DNA of 64,000 nt, from IMG/VR virus record IMGVR_UViG_3300046001_008198, positions 61,220 through 125,219 of that record. The stretch is one strand, 5' to 3'. Under the pieces are notes generated by a model. The model was not told the DNA's origin and did no database searches. It saw nothing but the letters and a program-made list of their open reading frames with translations. Of this stretch, positions 55,977 through 64,000 are shown piece after piece. Position numbers and translations under genes: made by a program. Numbering within the stretch: the stretch's first letter is position 1; every line of letters begins with the position of its first letter. This stretch comes from a virus.

Positions 55977-56483
55977 ATGAATTATATTCCAGCTGATCGC
56001 ACACAACCTAGAGTAAAGAAAAAATTTACTACAGTTCTTAATACAAAGAGTGTTAATGAATTCAAAAAGTTATTTCCTGAACACAAAGATGTTACTTACA
56101 AAGAGATGGTGGATATAATAAATAAGTTCAATCAAAACATTGTACAAACAGTTATAGATGAGCGTAATGGTGTTATTTTACCTGAGCGATTAGGTCACAT
56201 GATTATTGCTGGATTCAAAAGGCCTGTAGGTAGAAAAGCAATTGATTGGGGAGAAAGTAGAAAAGCTAGTCGTATTGTTTATCATATGAATTGGGAAACA
56301 GATAATCGTATTGGAAAAATAGTTTATCAACCTGCAGTAGGACATCATAATGCGCTAACAAAACTCTGGTGTTTTACAGCAACTAGAAGTTTTACAACAA
56401 CAATGTCCACAGCTTTTAAAAAGTTTTATAACCGGTATATTTTTGTTCGCAAGAGTATGCATATTGAATTAAAGGTATCATGA
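55977..56483 (+). CDS. Conserved crAss-like structural-block protein, 168 aa
   Basis: Not recognised by domain. Basic and aromatic; contains GVILPERLGHMIIAGFKRPVGRKAIDWGESRKASRIVYHMNWETDNRIGKIVYQP, which I recall as a pattern of a conserved protein in the crAss-like tail block. Its position before the two tail-tube-like genes supports a tail or head-tail role. It overlaps the next gene by 4 nt. Confidence 0.62.
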   Translation: MNYIPADRTQPRVKKKFTTVLNTKSVNEFKKLFPEHKDVTYKEMVDIINKFNQNIVQTVIDERNGVILPERLGHMIIAGFKRPVGRKAIDWGESRKASRIVYHMNWETDNRIGKIVYQPAVGHHNALTKLWCFTATRSFTTTMSTAFKKFYNRYIFVRKSMHIELKVS

Positions 56484-57154
56484 CTACAATAGGAGAAAGT
56501 ATATCGCGAATAAGAACTATTCTGAAGATTGTTACAGAAGATGCTTTTATTACAGATCGTGAAGTTTATAGCATTCTTTCCAAGTATGCCAAATTTGTTA
56601 TCCGAAGACAGGATAATGAAAAGAAATTGATGCAGTACGAAGGGTTGTTTGAATTCCTTCCTTTTGAAGAATTAGAAGAGGTTAGTAAAATAGAAGCTGG
56701 TTGTGGAGCAATCCAAACAAAGTGTACTATTATGCGAACAGAAAAGAAGCTTCCGAATTTAATGAGTGGGGCTTATGGTCCGCTAATCAGGAAAGTATTC
56801 TCTATTGATGCATCTGCTAGTTTCGAGAAAACCACATTAAACAATTTCATATCAATTGCTAATTCAACAAATTATAAATACAACACTACTAAGTATTTCT
56901 ATATTAGAAATGAGCATGTGTATTTTCCTAACTGGGATGGTGAAGGTGTAATGATTGAAGGATTATGGGATGATACTTTAGATGGGAGATGTATTGCCGA
57001 TAATGACGATTGTACATTGATGCAAGATCGTCCTTTTCCAATGCCTGATTATTTATTCAGTGAAATTGAACAATTGGTTGAACAAGAGTTTACCCTTCCT
57101 GCTAAATTACCAGCTAGTAATAATGGTGATGACAGCCAAAATATTTTTAGATAA
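56480..57154 (+). CDS. Tail-tube/ring-like protein 1, 224 aa
   Basis: Not recognised by a strict motif, but position and length match the P22 gp4-like tail tubular (ring) proteins of crAss-like phages. N-terminal helices (ISRIRTILKIVTEDAFITDREVYSILSKYAKFVIRR), then a beta domain. The C-terminal stretch SEIEQLVEQEFTLPAKLPASNNGDDSQNIFR resembles the 'L..E......LP.D...NNNDD' end seen in that family. Probably forms a ring of the short tail. Confidence 0.6.
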   Translation: MTTIGESISRIRTILKIVTEDAFITDREVYSILSKYAKFVIRRQDNEKKLMQYEGLFEFLPFEELEEVSKIEAGCGAIQTKCTIMRTEKKLPNLMSGAYGPLIRKVFSIDASASFEKTTLNNFISIANSTNYKYNTTKYFYIRNEHVYFPNWDGEGVMIEGLWDDTLDGRCIADNDDCTLMQDRPFPMPDYLFSEIEQLVEQEFTLPAKLPASNNGDDSQNIFR

Positions 57155-57159
57155 TTATT

Positions 57160-58101
57160 ATGAAGAATAAACTACTCCGTTATAGAACATTGGATCAGTT
57201 GATAACTGAGATCAAAAGTGATTTATATTCGTATGACATGAATGGTGAGATTCGTGCTGAGAATTTAATCAAGGTTGTTAAAACAATTAATGCGAAACTT
57301 GGGTTAAAGATTCATAAGACAAAGAATGCTGTTTTGGAAATTGAGAACGGGTGGGCTAAACTACCGGAAGACTTTCACATGATGAACTACATGTACCTAT
57401 TGGGTAACTTTGAAGTAATAGCTCCTGTAATACAAGGGACGCATGTAGAAGAAGTTCCTGTAGGTTTCCCCGTGTATCAACCAGGAGTAGATCATATTGA
57501 TATTTGCGCCGTTCCTCCTGTATGTCCACCACCTGTAGTACCTGAATGTAATGCATGTGAGAATCCACAACCGTGTAATTGTAATACTACATGCAACACT
57601 TGGATTAACTGTAAGGGAGAAGAGATGACTTTAATTCAAAAGCTTAAATTCTCATATAGGAAGTGGACAGAGTTTTACAGAATACGACTTGTTGGTGAAC
57701 CTAGCTTTATGGATCCGATGTGTCCGAATAAAACATGGCAGGCGAAGAACACCGCATATCTAACTGATGATAGTAACATCCGATGTGGTGTTAACTCGGG
57801 TCAACTTTATATCAACTACGAGGGGATGATGGAAGATGAAGCGGGAAATCTATTAGTCTTAGACCACGACCTTGTTAATGATTATTATGAGTACGCTTGT
57901 AAAGACCGTTTCTTTGAGAACAGAGTGCTTAACAATGAGCCTGTGAATCAAATGGCTATACAACTTGTGAAGACAAGTTTACGCGAAGCGAAGAATTTGG
58001 CGCAAGGTGTAGCACGAATGCCTGAATTTGATGAGATTCAAAACATTTGGAAGTTGAACAGAAAGGCTAGGTTTACAAAATATTATGCAATTTTTAGATA
58101 A
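57160..58101 (+). CDS. Tail-tube/ring-like protein 2, 313 aa
   Basis: Begins MKNKLLRYRTLDQLITEIKSDLYSYDMNGEIRAENLIKVVKTINAKLGLKIHKTKNAVLEIENGWAKLPEDF, a typical start of neck/tail proteins, followed by a Cys-rich Pro loop (CAVPPVCPPPVVPECNACENPQPCNCNTTCNTW) and a helical C-terminus. The place next to ring-like protein 1 and the 1624-aa protein supports a ring of the tail. Its stop overlaps the next start by 1 nt. Confidence 0.62.
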   Translation: MKNKLLRYRTLDQLITEIKSDLYSYDMNGEIRAENLIKVVKTINAKLGLKIHKTKNAVLEIENGWAKLPEDFHMMNYMYLLGNFEVIAPVIQGTHVEEVPVGFPVYQPGVDHIDICAVPPVCPPPVVPECNACENPQPCNCNTTCNTWINCKGEEMTLIQKLKFSYRKWTEFYRIRLVGEPSFMDPMCPNKTWQAKNTAYLTDDSNIRCGVNSGQLYINYEGMMEDEAGNLLVLDHDLVNDYYEYACKDRFFENRVLNNEPVNQMAIQLVKTSLREAKNLAQGVARMPEFDEIQNIWKLNRKARFTKYYAIFR

Positions 58102-61100
58102 TGGCAAAACAAAGACAGTCTGGTGCAGTACCGAGTAGTACAAATACTTTTGAGAAAGGTGTTATAAGTGATATCAAAGATAGACACTTACCAAGTCAGT
58201 ATATGACTTTTGCCCGTAATGCAATTAATAAATCTCATATTGGCGACCTTGGTAATAAGCAGAATGAACCGGGAAATAAATTTTGTACTGCTGCTCCTTA
58301 TACAATAATTGGAGCCTTACATCGGGTTGCAGGATTATGGACTATTTTTTCTACGAATGATGTTGATTCAGAAATTGGAATTTTTGATGAAGATACTTGT
58401 GAGTATACAACCAAAGTAAATGACAGATGTTTAAATTTTAAAACCATATATCTTATTAAAGGTGCAACTCGTCCTACATTCGATTGTGGGTTTAGAGATT
58501 ATTGGGCTGATGGATTTAATCCAGACCGTACAATAAACCTTGATACTATTCCATGGGTTCAGGATTGTACTGACAGTAATGGTGATGATCCGGGAGGGTG
58601 TATTACTTGTGTTGATACTGATGTGCTTGATTGCGATAAGATTCGATTGGAAACATATATTCAAACACCATGTCTTCACCTTAGTAAAAGTGGATCTGCA
58701 GGAAATATTCTTAATGGTTCATACATAGCTGTTATAGCCTATACTATTAATGGTCAGCGAATGACTGATTATTTTACTAGGTCTAATGTACTAAGTCTTT
58801 TTTCATTTGATGATGTGAATTCTAGCATTACTGTTGAATTATCAAACCTTGATACAAATTTTGATGAGTATGAACTGGTAATCATTTCAACAATTGCTGA
58901 AAAGACAACTGCTTACAAAGTAGGTCTGTATAGTACTAATCAAACTATTGTAAGTCTTGATGTATTATTTACAGAATTGGAAGCTGTTCCTTTGGTAAAT
59001 ATTCCTATAATGAATCCAATAGCTGATAAGTCAGATGCTATTTATAATGTAGGAAAGTATTTATTCAGAAGTAGTGTTACAACCAAATTTGATTTTAATT
59101 ACCAACCTTTAGCTAATCAGATTAGAGCTTTATGGCAGGTAATCGAATACCCAAAAGATTATTACAAAGAAGGTGGAACAAATGTAGGATACCCTCGTGA
59201 TGAAAACATGTCATTCTTCCTGAGATTCATTTATACCACAGGAGATAAAACAAAAATCTATCATATTCCTGGTCGTGGACCTAGAGCTTATTTGTTGCCA
59301 ACAGCGGTTTCTGTTCAAGAGGATGATGATTATCTTACAGTGGAAGTAAATAACTTAGAAGAGATTGCGGGTTTAACAGCAAAAGTTTTTGAGCGATTTA
59401 ATACAGCATCTTTAAATGCTACACCGGGAACTGTACTTGCTGATGGTGGTATAGTTACAGCCGAAGGCGATATGGGTTATCATCAATCGTCTGAATTTTA
59501 TGATGACAAACATCCAGAAATATGGAACTCCGATGTATTAGGAAGACCTGATTGGGATCTTTGTGGTAAACCAATTCGTCACCATAAATTTCCTGAAAAT
59601 ACTATTTATGCAAATGGTGGGGTAACAACATCTACCAATCATTTTGTTGACGGTGGTAATAAAATTCGGATTATGGGTGTTCGCTTTGAGAACATTCAAC
59701 CTCCTGTGGATAATAATGGTGTACCTATTCCTGGAATTGTTGGTTATGAAATCCTTCGTGGAAGTCGTGATGGAAACAAGACTGTGTTGTATAAAGGTAT
59801 TATTAATAATATGTTTGAGTATGATATACCTGACACCATTTCAAATAGAACAGGGTTGTATCAAAACTATCCATATAATGATCTTAATCCAGATCCATTT
59901 ATTTCTACAACAGAAGTGTCATTTGAAACCATTGGAGGATTAACCAACTATAACCCAAATGATCAGTATAGTAAAAAGCACTTTACATTCCATTCTCCTG
60001 ATACTATGTTCTACAAACCTTTTTTAGGACAAAGAGAATTTAAAATATCAGGGGCTGTTTACGGAAACACTGAAGGGTCATGGGTAGAGGTAGATAATCA
60101 TCCTAAACACAAATTTATAACAGATGTAACTTTTGCAGTCTCAGTTGTTATTGGTATAGGTTATGCTATTATGAAAACTATTGGTAAGAAAAGTATAACT
60201 CATCAACAATCTTCTCATTACAGTGAACCAATATTTGCAGGAGATAGCACTTCTATAGGTACTTCATTAGGAGCAGCAACTGCAGCTGGTATGACAGCAG
60301 CTTGGACTGCAGCTGAAGCATTTTCTATAGATAGTGGTCTTACACCAATTGTTGCAGTTGTAACTGGAGTAGATGGTGTTGAAACTACATATACAACCAT
60401 TGAATCAACTATAGCTGGACTGAATGCTACGCCTGGAAGTGGTGTTCGTGTTTATGCACCTATTACAACATACGAAGACAAATCGCCAATACCTACAATA
60501 TTAAGAATCGCACAAGCCTCTTATTTATTTGCTACTTATGTAGCTGAAGGTTCCGATTTGACAATGAAAATAATAAAAGCTGTTAGTAAGTGGAGACAGT
60601 TTGCTTTGCAGTATCAAAGTCATTGTGGTTATGAAAACTTCCGTTTTCCTGATATTACAAATCATCGTAGATTAATCAATGATATGAAGTATCTTGATAG
60701 CAAGATTCAAGATTATGGCACAGCTCACAAAGTAAATAATCTATTGCGAAATAGAACTGTAATGTTTGATACAGCAAGTGATGTGGATAATGTTCCCGCA
60801 GCAATTTCTGATAATTCGCGTGATATTTTACCATCTTCATTACCAGGAAGCAATGCTTTTCAAGATATTACACGAAGAGCTTCGAGTCATTATGGTGCAA
60901 TGAAAACCCGTATGCGTAATCAATACGGTCAGCTCAGAAGCATTAAAACACTTCCTGTTAGTGAATGTTATACACCTATAGCTGAAAGTGGTACAGGAAC
61001 TTTATTTGGCGGTGATACATACATTGGAAGATATCAGGAAAAGAATACACTATACTATTTTTATAAATGGTTATTAAATGAAGCTAACGGTACAGAGTTC

Positions 61101-62975
61101 AATTATCATATGTATGACATGATTCGTCATACTGCCTTTTGGATGGACACAGAAGAATTTGATACAATGGAGTTTGTTCAAAGTATTGGACCAGCAATTC
61201 AAAGTGCAATTACAGCAGGAGATGTTACAAACTTTTTCCAAAATCTTGTATCGCCTTCAGACAAGCATTGTTTTGATAGATTGAGTGGAGGAAATGGATT
61301 GTTTATGGTAAAGAATGCATTTATGTTTTTATTTAACTCAGGAGTTCGTGACTTCTTTGTTGAATCAGAATTGAATATTGATTACAGAGATCACGGTAAC
61401 ACTGATGCCACAAAGCATTGGAGTGTGATGGAAGATTTAAGATCGATGTTCCATTCTAGTATTATCGAGGCGGGAAATTATTATAAGTTAGATCGTAGTT
61501 TATCTGTAGGGTTTTTACCAGCTAATAAAATTTCATGGGCTACAATGCAAGATGCAAACTATGATCCTACAAAAGCTGAGACTTGTTATACTTATTTAGA
61601 CAAAAGAGTTATTTATTCTTTACCTCAGGATATACATGCAACAAAAGATAACTGGAGTGTGTTCCTTGCAAATAATTACCAAGATTTTTTAAGTAAGATA
61701 ACAGGTATCAAACAGATCAATCTTTCAGGCGCTATATTTTTATTTGAAAGACATGGCCCAGGATTATTTCCAGGAGTAGATGAACTACAACTGAAAAGTG
61801 GTACAAGTATTACTGTTGGAGATGGTGGTTTATTTATGAGAGAAATGCAGCAATTATCGAATGCTGATAAACCGTATGAGTATGGATCTTGTCAAAGTAG
61901 ATTATCTATAATCAATACACCATTCGGAACATTCTTTGCAAGTCTTGAGCAAGGTTGTATATTCCAAGTTGGTGAAGGATTAAATGAAATCAGTTTGAAT
62001 AATAATACATACTGGTTTGATCAATATTTACCATACAGGTTACTAGAGGATTTTCCAAACTTTGACGTTTTAGATAATCCTGTTGCCGGAATTGGAGTTC
62101 AGTTCACATATGATCCGCATTTCAAATTAATATACTTCTGTAAAAAAGATTATCGCATTAAACCTATCTGGAAAGATAAAGTTGTTTATGTAGGAAAAGG
62201 TGAATTTCTAGTTGATAATATCGCAAGAATTAAAACTGGAGATCCTAGATATTTTGATAATGCTTCGTGGACTATTAGTTGGGACCCTCAGGAAAAGGGT
62301 GAAGTTAGTTGGCATGATTGGCATCCTGATTTAATTCTACCAACAAAGAATGGTTTTGTTACTACGAAAGGAGCAGGTCTTTGGAAGCATAATGAAAGAT
62401 GTGATTTGTATTGTAATTACTACAATAAAGATTATCCTTTTGAGGTTGAGTTTCAGTTTGATAATATGCCTGCTGTAACAACTGTTCGTAATGTTGAGTA
62501 CTGGATGCAAGTATTTAAATTTATGGATAACTGTAGAGATAGGTTCCATGTTCTTGATTTCAATTTTGATGAAGCTGTTGTTTATAATTCAGAGCAGGTT
62601 TCAGGAGTATTGAAATTGAATCTACAACCACATAATGATATTCGTCTGGAGGATACATATCCTATTGTGCAACCAAATCAGATTCAGATTTTATATTCTA
62701 AAGAAGAACAGAAGTATCGATTTAATCAATTCTGGGATATAATTCGAGACAGAGGTGAATTTTCTCCACTGGCTCAAGATACTATTTGGATTACTGAAGA
62801 AAATGGTTACATAAAAAATATTAATCCTGCTGCAGTAAATTATGCAAAAGCGGAATTGCAAACAAAGAAGTTTAGGCATAACAATAATAGAATAATTCTT
62901 AGACGATTAGTTTGCGGGGACAAGAAAATGATCATTGCTATGGTTGAAACTAAATTACAAATCTCACCGAGATAA
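58101..62975 (+). CDS. Large tail 'stab/muzzle'-like protein, 1624 aa
   Basis: The largest protein in the window. MAKQRQSGAVPSSTNTFEKGVISDIKDRHLPSQYMTFARNAINKSHIGDLGNKQNEPGNKFC, followed by beta-rich domains throughout. It is in the place and size class of the 'tail stabilization'/muzzle protein of crAss-like phages (P22 gp10-like tail assembly). One hydrophobic stretch near residue 680 (FAVSVVIGIGYAIMKTIG) and Ala-rich helices (GAATAAGMTAAWTAAEAF) stand out. It likely closes the tail and contacts fibres. Confidence 0.72.
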   Translation: MAKQRQSGAVPSSTNTFEKGVISDIKDRHLPSQYMTFARNAINKSHIGDLGNKQNEPGNKFCTAAPYTIIGALHRVAGLWTIFSTNDVDSEIGIFDEDTCEYTTKVNDRCLNFKTIYLIKGATRPTFDCGFRDYWADGFNPDRTINLDTIPWVQDCTDSNGDDPGGCITCVDTDVLDCDKIRLETYIQTPCLHLSKSGSAGNILNGSYIAVIAYTINGQRMTDYFTRSNVLSLFSFDDVNSSITVELSNLDTNFDEYELVIISTIAEKTTAYKVGLYSTNQTIVSLDVLFTELEAVPLVNIPIMNPIADKSDAIYNVGKYLFRSSVTTKFDFNYQPLANQIRALWQVIEYPKDYYKEGGTNVGYPRDENMSFFLRFIYTTGDKTKIYHIPGRGPRAYLLPTAVSVQEDDDYLTVEVNNLEEIAGLTAKVFERFNTASLNATPGTVLADGGIVTAEGDMGYHQSSEFYDDKHPEIWNSDVLGRPDWDLCGKPIRHHKFPENTIYANGGVTTSTNHFVDGGNKIRIMGVRFENIQPPVDNNGVPIPGIVGYEILRGSRDGNKTVLYKGIINNMFEYDIPDTISNRTGLYQNYPYNDLNPDPFISTTEVSFETIGGLTNYNPNDQYSKKHFTFHSPDTMFYKPFLGQREFKISGAVYGNTEGSWVEVDNHPKHKFITDVTFAVSVVIGIGYAIMKTIGKKSITHQQSSHYSEPIFAGDSTSIGTSLGAATAAGMTAAWTAAEAFSIDSGLTPIVAVVTGVDGVETTYTTIESTIAGLNATPGSGVRVYAPITTYEDKSPIPTILRIAQASYLFATYVAEGSDLTMKIIKAVSKWRQFALQYQSHCGYENFRFPDITNHRRLINDMKYLDSKIQDYGTAHKVNNLLRNRTVMFDTASDVDNVPAAISDNSRDILPSSLPGSNAFQDITRRASSHYGAMKTRMRNQYGQLRSIKTLPVSECYTPIAESGTGTLFGGDTYIGRYQEKNTLYYFYKWLLNEANGTEFNYHMYDMIRHTAFWMDTEEFDTMEFVQSIGPAIQSAITAGDVTNFFQNLVSPSDKHCFDRLSGGNGLFMVKNAFMFLFNSGVRDFFVESELNIDYRDHGNTDATKHWSVMEDLRSMFHSSIIEAGNYYKLDRSLSVGFLPANKISWATMQDANYDPTKAETCYTYLDKRVIYSLPQDIHATKDNWSVFLANNYQDFLSKITGIKQINLSGAIFLFERHGPGLFPGVDELQLKSGTSITVGDGGLFMREMQQLSNADKPYEYGSCQSRLSIINTPFGTFFASLEQGCIFQVGEGLNEISLNNNTYWFDQYLPYRLLEDFPNFDVLDNPVAGIGVQFTYDPHFKLIYFCKKDYRIKPIWKDKVVYVGKGEFLVDNIARIKTGDPRYFDNASWTISWDPQEKGEVSWHDWHPDLILPTKNGFVTTKGAGLWKHNERCDLYCNYYNKDYPFEVEFQFDNMPAVTTVRNVEYWMQVFKFMDNCRDRFHVLDFNFDEAVVYNSEQVSGVLKLNLQPHNDIRLEDTYPIVQPNQIQILYSKEEQKYRFNQFWDIIRDRGEFSPLAQDTIWITEENGYIKNINPAAVNYAKAELQTKKFRHNNNRIILRRLVCGDKKMIIAMVETKLQISPR

Positions 62976-63037
62976 ACATTTAATAGTTACCCAATTGCAA
63001 AAATTATATGTATATTGATTATCATCTTTTGATATTA

Positions 63038-64000
63038 TGAAGAGAAAGTTAGAAAAGTGCGAAGAAGGACAAGAGGTTCAGCAAGGTGCTCCTCAAGGAG
63101 GAAATCCAGAACAAGTTGTTCAACAAGTTGCTCAAGCTTTACAGCAAGGTGCTCCTATTGATCAAGTGGTTATGCAGTTAATGCAACAGTTCCAAGATCC
63201 TCAAGCTGTTATGCAAATACTTGTTCAAGCGGGTATGCCTCAAGAACAGGCCATGCAGGTTATGCAACAAGTAATGCAAGGCGCTCAACAGCAACAACAA
63301 CAAGGTCCGGGTGAAGAAGTAGCAGAAGGTGCAGCAAGCAATCCTCAAGAAGAAATGCAAGAAGCTCCGATGATGGCTTTTGGTGGACCTACAGACCCGC
63401 CTGTAGAAGCAGTCTCTTCTAACAATGCTGTATCATCTTATAGAGGCAAAGCTTTATTTCCTGGACAGTACGGTGATGTAGATTGGGCTACTCGGAATAA
63501 TGGAAACCCTATTGCTCATACGCAAAACAGAGGATGGATGGATTCTATTAAAATGGCTATGCAAACTAATCAGCGTATTCGACAAGATTATGTTGATCCA
63601 AATGGTGTGCCTTATAATCAATATGCTAAAGTTAGTCCTCGTGCATTTCATGTAGATAATGCTCAGGAAAATTATACTTTTGCTTTTGGAGGTCCGACAA
63701 ACTTTGCTCAAATTCTTAAAGAAGGTGGTGAAGCGTTGAAGAAAGAATTCACTCCTAAGATCGAAGATTATTCAACCAAAGATACTGAGTCATACGTGAA
63801 GGATTGGCAAACAGCATTTGCCTCAATTGTTTCGCGTAATAACATTCATGCAAATCTCAACAGAGGAATGAATGACATGAAGGATCTATTTAATCCATTA
63901 CCTAAAGCTGCAAATGGATTAGAGGTTATGACCAGAGATGAATATACTCAAAGTAGAAATGCTGAAGGGTTTGATAAAACAACTGCAGGTGAGGAATGGG
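63038..64000 (+). CDS. Q-rich, FGGPT-motif protein, probable virion cargo (partial)
   Basis: Open to the right edge (321 codons visible). MKRKLEKCEEGQEVQQGAPQGGNPEQVVQQVAQALQQG, then further Gln-rich helices (VMQLMQQFQDPQAVMQILVQAG) to about residue 95. The motif FGGPT occurs twice: MMAFGGPTDPPVEA and TFAFGGPTNFAQIL. As I recall, crAss-like cargo proteins and the virion-packed RNA polymerase carry Phe/Gly-rich motifs of this type. Likely ejected into the host with the genome. Confidence 0.65.

Noticed and set aside
57766-57778. GATGATAGTAACA on the plus strand, similar to the motif
   Set aside because: It lies within the 313-aa gene, encodes Asp-Asp-Ser, and is in the antisense orientation relative to that gene's strand; likely chance.
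1-64000. CRISPR array
   Set aside because: No regularly spaced direct repeats with unique spacers were found; the 22-nt repeats are too few and too irregularly spaced.
1-64000. Integrase, attachment site or lysogeny module
   Set aside because: No recombinase or repressor pair is recognisable; the window fits a phage without integration genes here.

Overview
The window looks like part of a crAss-like phage genome (order Crassvirales) infecting a member of the Bacteroidota. The evidence is an AT-rich sequence, two divergent gene arms, TAnnTTTG-type Bacteroidota promoter elements, few Shine-Dalgarno sites, and a right arm in crAss-like order: HU/IHF-like protein, PD-(D/E)XK nuclease, TerL, a 915-aa portal, scaffold-like protein, major capsid protein, tail-tube-like proteins, a 1624-aa tail 'stab/muzzle'-like protein and the start of a Q-rich cargo-like protein. 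TAA, TAG and TGA all end convincing genes, so there is no sign of stop-codon reassignment here. There is no integrase. DNA polymerase, primase and the giant virion RNA polymerase of this order are not in the window.

Left arm (1-19,800, all on the minus strand): mostly small genes. It runs from a Dda/RecD-like helicase at the left edge, interrupted by a group I intron with a GIY-YIG homing endonuclease, through a WGR-like protein, RadC, a DnaA-domain-IV-like protein, a PD-(D/E)XK nuclease, ClpS, an HNH protein, two SSB-like OB-fold proteins, two secreted proteins, a tRNA-like gene, and many short proteins of unknown function. From about 6.9 to 19.1 kb a 12-nt motif (TTTACTATCATC, minus strand) recurs at the heads of these genes. 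It often lies directly behind an intrinsic terminator, so the arm looks like a string of separately initiated short transcription units. Between 17.1 and 19.2 kb several such units hold no convincing ORF but contain strong hairpins, and may be phage non-coding RNAs.

The divergence region (19.8-20.2 kb) is low-complexity and pyrimidine-rich, with a promoter for the right arm. Early right-arm genes (20.2-26.8 kb) encode small proteins, an HExxH protein, a RepL-like winged-helix protein, a DUF4494-like protein, a SegE-like GIY-YIG protein and an Nmad1-like protein. Next comes a fibre/adhesin cluster (27.0-33.7 kb) in which three genes share one N-terminal module, a lysis cassette (holin, spanin-like, GH19 endolysin; 33.7-35.3 kb), DNA packaging (35.4-43.4 kb), capsid (43.5-46.5 kb), and a neck/tail block (46.5-64 kb) rich in cysteine proteins and carrying two collagen-like genes.

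Functions are assigned by reading motifs in the translations from memory of the families; no database search was run.
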